Under the pieces are notes generated by a model. The model saw only the letters and a list, made by a program, of their open reading frames with translations, had not been told where the DNA came from and searched no databases. Positions 54,791 through 64,000 of a stretch of 64,000 nucleotides of DNA are shown here, piece after piece; the first letter of the stretch is position 1; every line of letters begins with the position of its first letter. Source of the stretch: Hysterangium stoloniferum (lineage: Eukaryota > Basidiomycota > Agaricomycetes > Hysterangiales > Hysterangiaceae); NCBI GenBank assembly GCA_015178975.1, contig WHVD01000257.1, positions 1-64,000 on the forward strand, written 5' to 3'. A program made the position numbers and the translations under genes.

Positions 54791-57700
54791 TTAATCATCT
54801 AATGAGATGACATGAATCGTAGCATCCACAGCATTACATGATGGTTCATTATCACTTGAATCTCCAAAGTCACTTTCAGAATATGAATACCACTGCTTTT
54901 CTTCCTCTATTCTATCTTCTGGAATCTTCCCTTTCCTGACACCAATACCCTTCCCACCTGAATATCCTTTTAATGACTGCAGATCCCGAAGATGTCGGTA
55001 GTGAATGGTATTGATTGCCTTCTGATGTAAAAGTATTTTGTGGAGCTGATAGGCTAGTGCTGGGTTTTCCATATTCAGGTTTGGAACATGCACACCTAAT
55101 TAATGTTCCTCATCACATATAAATGTCTTAAGACGTGAGATTTCAATATTGAGCCTTTGGATTTCCTCATGGGCCCGCTGGATTTTAAAATATGCTATGC
55201 TTTCTTCACGTTCAGCTGCTTTGATCCAGGGCTTGTGGAAGATATCTTGAGATCCATCTCGTAGAAGGTCAAACTGAGCAATAAAAACATAGTCGAGTAC
55301 CTGTGTTATGTCCAATGGATCACGAGGGGGTGAGATACAGGCAGCAGCAGTATTATAATTATTGACTGCTGTTCGAATTGCTTGTGAACGAGCCTTCAAT
55401 CCTTTTGCAATCTGAGTGCGTAATTTTACACCTGTTGAAGAATAATAATGAATCATGAGATGCAAAGAAATAAAAATACTCACCAATCCCAGACTGATTC
55501 AACTTAGTAAGCTCAAATAGTCGTGAAACAACCAATCCCTCAAGCTTATTTAGTGCAAGCTGATACTCCCTCATTGCCAGCTTTTCTTCAGTGAGTTTCC
55601 ATTCTGCAGATTCTGGTGTCCACCGTCTCCCAATCCCTAATTTTCCTTCAAGATCCTCCACAGCACCCTGGAGAGTCAATACCAAGTCTAGGCCCTTGAC
55701 CCGTGAGGTTTCAATACCTCATGTATGTAAGTTGTCCATTGAATAAAAGTTGTCACATTCGAGATCTGAGAGAGAGGTTATATGCCACTGTTGTGTAACA
55801 GCTGCATATCTGTCACTACATGGTAATATTAGTAAAAGCATGCAATCAAAGTTTGTTACTCACATGGCTTCATGCAACTTACAAAGTGTGCTCAAGTACT
55901 CATACCTAAGTTTGTTTGTTTCCGGTTCCTGCTTGATTCCTCTCAGATATTCCTTTTCTTCATTATGCCACTCTATGAATGTTGTGTCTGATGGTATGTT
56001 CAAGGCAATCTTCATAGCCTCTAGTTTTGGTGGCAATTCAGCAAGCAATTTAAGTGCCTGTCAATAGTTATTGCAGATAAATTTACCTTTTAATAAAAGA
56101 TTCAGAAATTAGATAAAATACTAGATAAAATAATGATAGGACTTACTGAGTTCTGCATACTTATCAGCATTCCATCGTTCAAAATGCAATAATATGGCCT
56201 GCTTTCTGTGGAATTTTGAAGCATGGCGAGTAGGCCCTGCCACAGCATTTGACTCAGCAAATGCCCGCTCACAACCCTCAAAGTCTTCTAGACCACACCC
56301 TTCCACATATAATGGATGCCAGTCAAGTTGGCATAAATGGCAATGTGCATGGCCATGGAAAGATCCCACACAGAACTGACAGCCCGAAGACCTTACCTTG
56401 GGACCAACAAGTGCACTTTTGTTTGCTGTGACTGAAAACCCACAGCCGATGTCATACCCTAGTAGCAGGTTTACACCAAAAACATCAATTAACTTGTTAA
56501 CAATAGCAAGGGGGTACTTTGCTCTGTTTTGGAATGGTAACATCATGAATCAAATATAACATGTGGACTCACAATTCCCCACTCTTGATCATGTCACACA
56601 TGAGTAGTGCAGTACCATGACGACAGACTGCCAAGAATATCCCAGTCTCATCAAAGATTCCCCACATCTTTTTGACAGCATCATCAGCGAGATTTTTCCA
56701 GTGTTCAACACACGGATTGGACTTGTCAACACCATCAGTTGGTTGGCCACCTTCAGTAAGTATTTCAGGCTAAGACGAGTCAAAACCAAGTATCACATGA
56801 GTGGAACACACTTACTGTAATATTTACCTTGGGTAATCTGCGTTTTACCTCTGAACTGAACTTATCAACTTCTCCTGGTGTCAGGTAGAAACCATTGATA
56901 TGCTGGCATCCATCAGGCCGCTCAAGTGATTCAATAGAGACGACTTTGCCTGTGCTATCCTTTTCACACAGAGATTTTGGGATACGCTTGAGAGAATTAT
57001 TCCCATCAAATGTGGCTTGGATGGAGTACTTGAGTGGTGGTTCATCTTCAAGAACATATGTACATGGTGGACATGCATTCCGAAGCTGCCAATTGTCCTC
57101 ATGCCCCAATTGATTTTGAATATCACATGATATGCGTGTCTGGATTTCAACATACACATCATGACTTGCAAAGAGTTGTGCACGCATAGAAGGAGGGAAG
57201 GAAACCTAGAGAAAATATCTGTTAGCATTCATGATGTTTCTTCATTGGCTTAGATGCATATACCAACTGAAGGTCACAAAGACTGCGTGCAAACTTGATT
57301 ATACTCAATTGAGGTGTACAGTTGGCTAATGTGTGATATAATCGAAGGAGCTGGATGGAAAATGTGCGGGATGGATGAAGAGGTGCATTGCCTATGTAGC
57401 CATGTCGCATCATTGTGACCGTTATACCATGATTAGGATCGATAGGGAATGTTCTGAACTGTGATGCTAAGAATATATTAAAACCAAGATAATAATGAAA
57501 GAGTAGTGGATGACGTACAGAAAACATCATGCACCATTATCGGTGCATGCTGCAATGTGTCATGTTCTGTTGGAGGTCCTTTGAAGTCCCATTCTAGAAA
57601 TGCCCTGGTGAGATCAGGGTACAGAACTTCCCATTCCTTGTTTGCCTTTTCGATACGGTCACGTCGTGTACGATGATCAACATGAGACCTGTATATAAAT

Positions 57701-58163
57701 GCATAAGCAAAGTTGAGAAATATTTTATACAACTTACGAAGGGTGATTCAAATTGGCATAATTCTCATAAACGTCCTGTGTGATTGCATTAAACTCCTGA
57801 GTATGGATTGAGTTCCAGCTGGCATCATCTTGCTCTTCAGGCCACAGATCTCGCCAACTATACTGGTCCTCAGATACTTCCCAATGATCGTTCTGAGAGT
57901 TTCCGGGTATGGAATTCGCCATGTCCTGTATAGCCTTACGATCTGTGGATGTAGAATCTACGGCAGTTAATTGAAATGCAATAAAAAAGAACAGAGAACT
58001 TACTTGAAAGTAATGCAGCTCTTCTGGCAAGTCTCTCCCGGCGTGCTTGCATAATTTTATTTGGACCATGGACGACAGTGGCAGCAACAGACATGTTACG
58101 CTGATTTCTATTGACCATAGTACCCTTTACCTTCCGAGAGATATGCAATCGTGATTTAGCCAT
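54791..58163 (-). pseudogene. KDZ transposase, about 11 exons, one in-frame TGA
   Basis: Exon 1 starts in the right TIR (58163, MAKSRLHISRK). Later exons carry the N-terminal region (HDVFC; GNAPLHPSRTFSIQLLRLY), the Cys motif before the catalytic part (NACPPCTYVLEDEPPLKYS), MWGIFDETGIFLAVCRHG (first catalytic Asp), LLLGYDIGCGFSV, FHGHAHCHLCQLDWHPLYVEG and DFEGCERAFAESNAVAG. After these come C-terminal helices (WTPESAEWKLTEEKLAMRE; LDYVFIAQFDLLRDGSQDI) and a Ser/Asp-rich end. This order is diagnostic for KDZ. At 55719-55721 a TGA interrupts NLHT-x-GIETSRVKG, where relatives carry Arg. Otherwise the frame and splice sites look good, so inactivation is recent. Confidence 0.85.
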
Positions 58164-58515
58164 AGAAATCTATTTAGCACAAAAGAAAGGGTTAGACAAA
58201 GAAGAGTTGGTGAAGTGATTTTGACAATGTCGCCGACGATGAGCTCAAACAGAACGCGCGCGCTAAGTGCTGGAGTGTTGCCGAAAGTACAGGGTGTTTG
58301 TGGACGTGTTGTGGGGGCAGCTGTCATGTCTGATAATAGCTTTGTGAGTCCATAGGAATACGCGAGGGAAAAAAAAAAAAATTTTATTCAAGACAGAATT
58401 ATAAAACGGTATTATTTCCGGGAGAGGGAGACAACGGCTATCCTATCTAACTATAAGGCGAGCAGCGCTAGTGTTCTGCGCCTAACTAGATATGGGTGCG
58501 TGGGTACTACAGGTG
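58118..58515 (-). repeat. right TIR of KDZ element, containing the transposase start
   Basis: Mirror of 51128-51525. The transposase initiator ATG is at 58163, so the promoter must lie within the TIR. Confidence 0.9.
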
Positions 58516-60640
58516 AGCTTCGCCAGGGCCGACGCTGCGTTTGAACGAACAAAGCCCTCAGTGTCCTTCAAAAGTGCAACAATGTCGGGAATGGCATTCG
58601 AAATAGCAGGCTGAAATTCGGCTGTGAGCAAATGTCAATGACGTTCCCATCCCATTATGAGGCACCTCACCTTGTCCTGAAAGCTTTGCCAGGGCCGATA
58701 CTCCATTTAATCGCAAGATGACCTAGAGTCCTTCAAACGTACACCAATGTCGGGAATGTAACCCAATATGGCAGCGTGAAATTGGGCTATGTCAAACGTT
58801 AGCAAGCTTCCCATCCCATTTAGAGGTACTGGACCATGCTCTGAAAGCTTTGCTAGGGCCGATACTCCGTTAAGTCCATCCGACTGGGGCCAGTCCTTTA
58901 AAAGTGCAACAATGTCGGGAATGGCACTCGCAATGGCGGGGAGAAATTGGGCTGTGGGTAAATGTGAACTGGATTCCCAACCCATTATGATGCCCCGTAC
59001 CTTGCTCTATAAGCTTGGCCAGAGCTGAAACTCCGTTTGATCCAACGAGGTCGTCCGAGTCCTTCAGAATTCCAACAATGTCGGGAATAGCATCCGAAAT
59101 GGCAGCTCGGAATTCGGCTGTGATCGATTGTCAGCTGGATTTGTATCCCATTGAGAGACGCCTCACCCCGTTCTGAAAGCTTGCCCAGTACCGATACTGC
59201 ATTGGACCGAACGGTGTTATCAGTGTCTTTCAAAAACATGACAATATCAGGAATGGCACGGGCAATGGCGGCTCTAAATTTATCTGGAAAACCATCAATT
59301 ATAGCAGCTTACAAGGAGTCAGCGCCATACCAAACACATGGAGAGTAATCACCGCCTGTACCAGAGCCAATTTTCCTTCACGCACTCTGAGATTGAAGCT
59401 GGGTAACGTGAGGCCAAAATTTTGTGCTTTTAAGTAGTTTGAAAATTGGGCAATGAATAATATATGAATATATGAGGTCTCTTCACGTACATGGCATCGT
59501 TAATTGTTGAAAGATCTTGATGCCTTCATGACGCCGAATACTGTGAGTACTCTGTAAGAGATCCATAGTTGACCAGAGACGGCGCGTCGCGAATTGGGAG
59601 ATGTGGTGTATGTCGGGCTTATTGACTAGATCACTGTTATATGTATGAGTATGGGGCGGGGCAGAAGGGGGATTGCCAAGCTTCGGAGTGAAGTTGAAGG
59701 TGGATTGTGCGGCGGATGGCTGCATGCTGTCAGACAAACCTACAGCATCAAGTATGTGACCCCTGATAAGAGGAAGGAGCTTCGCTACGGAGACTTAAGG
59801 AAAATGCTTCATAAAGAATTATTGGACTACCCTTCTCAGATAGCTTGGCCAGGAGAAATGCTGCGCTTGATCGAACGGGGGCATGAGAGTACTTCAAAAA
59901 GTGCAACAATGTCAGGAATAGCACCCTCTATGGCAACTTGACATAGCGCCATGTTCAGATCTCAGCTGGACTCACATCCCAGTATTGAGGAACCGCACCT
60001 TGCTCTGAGAGCTTTTCCAGGGCCCATACTGCGTTTGATCGAACGGAGGGGAAAAAGTGCTTCAAAAGTGCAACAATTGCGGGAATGGCATCCAAAATGG
60101 CAGGTCGGAATTCGTCTGTGGTGAAATATCAGCTAGATTCTCATCCCACTTGTGACGCATCCCACCTTGCTGTTCGATGTCGGGATACCTGGGGGATCAC
60201 AGTGCGAGGACTCTCAACACTAGGAGCGAAAGCCACTTAGGATTGAGCGGGTAGAACTAAAGACCGGTGATATAACTAGGTATCCAGATGAGGTCCTACT
60301 CTCATCTGGCTGTAACTATATACTAGAATACATGGTCTGTGCACTGGTCTGTGCAGCGAACGTGTGTGTGCAGCACGGAACTAAGTGAACACTAAACTAT
60401 ATATAACAATCACATGTGAACCGGTTCACGGAAATAGGCAGTCACAAGACGAGGTATGGTGTAATACTAATCGTACGTCACCATACTCTAACACTTGCTC
60501 TGACAGTCTGGCTAGGGCCGATACTCCATCTGACCCAGTGGATTCGACCCATTCTCCTAAAAGTGCAACGATGTCAGGAATGGCATACACAATGGCAGCT
60601 CGAAATTCGGCCGTCGTTGAGAGGGTAGTCCAGAATTCGA
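58516..60640 (-). pseudogene. HEAT-repeat protein gene remnant, one repeat per exon
   Basis: About eight exon-sized units on the minus strand (near 58516-58620, 58690-58790, 58820-58945, 59000-59125, 59165-59275, 59835-59950, 60000-60115, 60495-60620) each encode one HEAT repeat: IPDIVALLKD, then ALAKLSEHG, with introns at the same place between repeats. A possible gene start lies at 59737 (MSDSMQPSAAQSTF, then TRRLWSTMDLLQSTHSIRRH), so this may be two adjacent genes. Frameshifts are visible: an extra T in the T-run near 59905 and a lost base near 58723. A solo LTR (60171-60493) and the KDZ element interrupt it. Similar proteins act as helical scaffolds, in fungi often with NLR-like architecture; the role here is unknown. 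Confidence 0.7.
60171..60493 (-). mobile_element. solo LTR (323 bp), CTTGC duplication, in HEAT gene
   Basis: Plus-strand ends TGTTCGATGTCG...ACTCTAACA; target copies CTTGC at 60166-60170 and 60494-60498. Neighbouring HEAT units show the uninterrupted caccttgctctga. Same family as the LTR in the terpene synthase at 11037-11346 (shared ctgggggatcacag, atgaggtcctactctcatct, gtgtaatactaatcgta). Confidence 0.93.
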
Positions 60641-60785
60641 CTGGTGGTCTGAAATGATGGGGATCCTAACAACTCACGACACTCCAAGATCCAGAACCCT
60701 GCAGATCCATTGACAGTGAAAACTTCCACTCATGGTAGTTATCATCCAAGAGTTTCAGAATGCTTGCAAGTAAGGTGTTGATATT

Positions 60786-61231
60786 TGTTAAGCATGGGGC
60801 CCACAGGTGGGTCTCTGGGGGAAACCCATGGAAGTTCTGGGGAAGGACTTGGCTTTAGCTTATATGCTGTGCCCTCACAAGATTGCATTGGCCAACTTCA
60901 GACAGTAGTGGACGGAAAACCCACAGGTTCTGAGAATATGCTGAGGCAGATACTAAGTCAAAGTTAAGTTGATTTTCTGATCAGATTGTAAGTACAGATA
61001 GTAGTTAGACTATATAGACTAGTAGATTATTGTACTACATATCCAGAGAGAGAGAAAAGACATAACAGGTATAAAACAAGACAATAAACCAGATGTCAAA
61101 TGGGCAAAGACAGATTAGGAACAAGGGGTCTGGAATGTCCAGGTGGAGTCTGGTGGCTGGTTCATATGATATAGAGAGTCAAATACCTATAGGATGGGTT
61201 CCAGGTCCCAGCAGGTTTCCCAGTCCTAACA
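60786..61231 (+). mobile_element. solo LTR (446 bp), ATATT duplication
   Basis: TGTTAAGCATGG...AGTCCTAACA, flanked by ATATT (60781-60785, 61232-61236). The shared core ttggctttagcttat is at 60849-60873. Same family as 5779-6259. Confidence 0.93.
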
Positions 61232-61236
61232 ATATT

Positions 61237-61781
61237 GGACATAAGATGATGAGATAGTATTAATGCAACTCTTTAAAGTAATGGGGGAGAGCCCATGAAA
61301 TTGACAGTATATAGAAAAAGAGACAAGATTTAGTTCATATAACTAAGCTACTGTAAAGTACTACTTAGCCAACCATATTTGAATAAACTATGAAAGTGCA
61401 TATTGTAAAAACATGTTGTGATCTCTTCACAATTAACCTGTCCACCCTCCATCTGACCACATGCAACATCCCTACAATCAGACCATCTGTCCTTTGGTCT
61501 CAATTGACAATGTCAAGGCCAAACAATCTCCAACATGAAGCATGACAGCTGCACTCCAAGTGGTGCAAGTGTGGGTCGGTATGGGGTGCCTGAACAGTTC
61601 AATACTGTGCATTTCGTAAAAAATGTCTTCACATAACAGTGAGAAGCCTGCTTTGTCTCCTGGTATATTTTGTAATGTCCATCCTTATTACTTTTTTCAA
61701 CTTTATTCATGATGTCTCCCATGCATCTCTATCCTTATCTCGACCTGCATCCCTGGTTTCTGTTATGTTTTTATTGCTTGA
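61237..61781. other. no supportable gene
   Basis: Only short ORFs such as minus 61513-61722, without motifs. Confidence 0.45.
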
Positions 61782-62068
61782 GGAGGATATCTGAAAATTA
61801 TTAAGTATACCAAATTCTAATATACTCAAAAAGTCATTTAAACATCTGGGATGTGATTCAAACATAATTTGGTTTTTAAAACTTTTTGAAAGTTTTAAAC
61901 TCTCTCGTACATTACAAACTAAAGAATCTTTCTGGACATGAGTAAACAATAAAAAAAATTAGTAGTTTGAAACACTAATACTTTTAAAAAATAGCTACTT
62001 TTAGATAGTCCATTCCATGCATATGTATATCATTGGCACCTCTAAATACATATGTATTACTTTGGAAC
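61782..62068. repeat. AT-rich dispersed repeat, copy C (first half)
   Basis: Very similar to 4249-4547, ending atacatatgtattactttgga. The second half present in the other copies is missing. Copy C and copy A are closer to each other than to copy B. Confidence 0.85.
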
Positions 62069-62279
62069 ATGTGGTACTGGGGTGAGGTAGGTACTATGAT
62101 ATAGAGGAGCTGTAAGGAATATAATTGTCAGGAAAACGATTGAAGAACCAAGTGTTGGTATGAAAAAGGTCAGACAGAATGTCTCGAGAAGATGCGATAA
62201 GGTCATAAATGTTCAATCTCCTCTTGAATATACTATTATATATGTGTAGTATAGTTAGTGAATCTTGTGCTCGAGTTGT

Positions 62280-63105
62280 TGGACCAATGGAAAGTCATAA
62301 CTGGAGAACTGGTGGATCCTGTACATGCAGATTCGAAGGTTCCTATGAAGGAGGAGCATGAGATTGAGGAGGCCTGGGAACTTTGTAAGAGGGGCTATAG
62401 TGAAATAATGCTGTGTTGAAGACAAGCCCAGGGTGGCTATAATGGTGGATAGTAATCCAGTTAATGCATGGGAAACTTTGAAGATGACCTACAGGACATG
62501 ATTGGCCAATAGTCGAGTGATGCTACTTTCAGAGCTTGTTGGCATGCTTTACGATGGGATGTGTATCATCAAATACAAGGCCCAGATGGATTCCATTAGG
62601 TTCAAACTGTTGGGAGCCAGACATGCTATCACAAATGCTGATTATCTCAGTTTATTCATGAGTATGCTGCCTGAGGATTTTGATATAATGTTAACAACAA
62701 TCAATTATGATGTTCACACTGTTGAAGAAGTCATCAATAAGTTGTGACAAGTTGAAATTTGAAAAGAAATATGTACATCCCAGTTATGCTGAAGGTTCCA
62801 CATTTCATGCCCAGAGGTGTATTAGTCCACAAAGAGGAATGTACTGTGCTGCCATTCCATGTGGAATGCTGATCAGGAGCAGCAATCCTCAATCGGGTTG
62901 TTTCAAATGTGGAGATTCATCACACTGGGCAAGGGATTGTCCTGAAAGAAGACAGAGGTTTGCTCAGCAGTCTGAAAATCAGAAGAACCTAAATAAGAAA
63001 ATGGACAACTCATCTGGGAGTACATCTTCCCCTTCTGTTGCTAGCAGGGGTATGTTTACTGCCATCGAATCCACGTTCTTCTTGAGTAAGGAGTGTGCAA
63101 CATAA
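62280..63105 (+). pseudogene. Copia Gag (UBN2) with zinc knuckle
   Basis: Broken frames encode MKEEHEIEEAWELCKRGY, VDSNPVNAWETLKMTY, then the frame at 62502 (SELVGMLYDGMCIIKYKAQM, NADYLSLFMSMLPEDF). A stop and shift near 62746 precede the frame with the knuckle CFKCGDSSHWARDC (62899-62940). No LTR was found upstream; the AT-rich repeat lies about 200 bp before. Confidence 0.75.
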
Positions 63106-64000
63106 ATATTTCTTGGATTCTGCATCATCAGGGCATTATGTGCTGAGTATGTGTAATTTTATGGCATATAAAACCATGAAGAAAATACAAACGGTGAATG
63201 GCACTTATATCCATGCCAAAGGTATTGGGACCTTGTGATTTAAAGTTATGAAATTCAGACTGGAATTTATAGGTGAAATTCCCAATGTCGAATGGACCCC
63301 CAAAGTTAAGGTGTGACTCCTTAATCCCACACAGTTTATCAAGGATGGATATCATGTTATATTGAGCAAAAGTGGTTCAACAATTGTTGATTTGTTGGGT
63401 CACACACTCATTGAGGTGAATAAGAGGGGTAATGTATACCCCTTCCAGCTGGATACAATTCCTGCATTGCCGACAGAACACGAATATACAAATTTATCAG
63501 ATGATGAACTACAAAATAGGTTGGAAGGCATATCTATAGTCTTTTCTGTGAATTCAACATACAACATTATGCAAGGGCATCAGTGTTTGGGGGCATTTGA
63601 ATACGAATGCTATTAAAAATCTTGCATGTCATTTTGCGACTGGGATGGAAATTGAAGGTTTCGAAGCCAATTGTATTGTGTGTATTGAAAGTAAACAACA
63701 CAGAAACCCATTTAAAACTGGACGTACCAGAGCAATGAATTGGGAGAATTGCTTCATATGGATCTTGCAGGGCCTATGGAAACAAACAGTTTTGACAAAA
63801 AGCATTATTTGGTTATCATTGCTGATGATTTTTCCCATGCTATATGGATCGAAACATTAGGAAGAAAATTGGAAGTGGTGTGCAAAATAAAGGAATATGT
63901 AACCCAGTTGGAGACATTATTTAATACAAGAGTCCAGGGCACTATGATGTATAATGGAACTGAGCTAATAAATTCAGAATTGAGAAGTTATCTGTTATCA
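63096..64000 (+). pseudogene. Copia protease, pre-integrase and integrase start, runs off window
   Basis: YFLDSASSGHYVLS is the protease site (DSAS). Stops follow at about 63237 and 63313. The pre-integrase zinc domain reads GHLNTNAIKNLACHF and NCIVCIESKQHRNP. The integrase begins LLHMDLAGPMETNSFDKKHY and reaches TMMYNGTELIN, where the second catalytic Asp expected (DNGTE) is Tyr (TAT at 63950-63952). The element is dead; its 3' half lies beyond 64000. Confidence 0.8.

Larger units (their letters stand above)
51128..58515 (-). mobile_element. KDZ (Kyakuja-Dileera-Zisupton) DNA transposon with ~400-bp TIRs
   Basis: The ends CACCTGTAGTACCCAC...GTGGGTACTACAGGTG start near-perfect terminal inverted repeats (51128-51525 and 58118-58515). 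Inside, both minus-strand genes belong to KDZ elements: the transposase (58163-54791) and an accessory protein (54414-53019). The left arm is complex: TIR, a polypyrimidine minisatellite, an inverted copy of a transposase exon (52231-52585) and a third, internal TIR fragment (52655-52800). The right end lies inside a HEAT-repeat gene, but the left flank is unrelated and no target duplication is evident, so one side has been rearranged. Confidence 0.85.

Noticed and set aside
51120-58525. Target duplication for the KDZ element
   Set aside because: caggtaagc on the left and caggtgagc on the right look alike but lie across, not outside, the TIR border. No clean direct repeat remains.

Overview
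The window looks like a gene-poor, transposon-rich stretch of a filamentous basidiomycete genome, most likely an agaricomycete. Genes have several short (45-65 nt) GT-AG introns. The mobile elements are typical of that group: a chromodomain Gypsy element, Copia elements, a KDZ (Kyakuja-Dileera-Zisupton) transposon, a Plavaka-type CACTA relic and a DUF6698-like gene. No rRNA, convincing tRNA or CRISPR was seen. The species cannot be named from sequence alone.

Layout. 1-1370 is a cytochrome P450 that loses its C-terminus just after the heme motif. 2.6-9.2 kb is repeat debris: a fold-back element, solo LTRs, minisatellites and AT-rich dispersed repeats. 9.2-12.0 kb is a broken sesquiterpene-synthase locus. 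Its N-terminal piece lies in a perfect 78-bp-arm palindrome, a METTL14-like methyltransferase fragment sits between the two halves on the opposite strand, and a 310-bp solo LTR splits the C-terminal exon. 13-15 kb holds degraded LTRs. 17,102-23,994 is a 6.9-kb palindromic element with CACTGG...CCAGTG ends and a TCG target duplication, filled with a 10-bp satellite that reverses orientation at its centre. 25,883-30,909 is a dead Copia element with a nested solo LTR. 32,216-39,175 is a Gypsy chromovirus with gag and pol joined by a textbook -1 frameshift signal; it also carries a spliced gene on the opposite strand encoding a Zn2Cys6-like cluster. 40.3-42.1 kb is a DUF6698-like gene with a Pro-rich tail, followed by a Plavaka relic. 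43.6-47.3 kb holds a tandem pair of small secreted-protein genes, each with a 10-nt micro-exon. 51,128-58,515 is a KDZ transposon with about 400-bp terminal inverted repeats. 58.5-60.6 kb is a decayed HEAT-repeat gene built of one-repeat exons and interrupted by a solo LTR. 60.8-64 kb holds one more solo LTR and the 5' half of a dead Copia element running off the window.

The region is mainly a record of transposition. At least six insertions keep exact 5-bp target duplications (CTGTC, TTTTG, TAGCA, GACTC, CTTGC, ATATT). Several element ORFs are closed by single in-frame TGA codons, most simply explained as CGA to TGA changes. The genes that still look intact are the two secreted-protein genes, the DUF6698-like gene, Gypsy gag and the Gypsy antisense gene.
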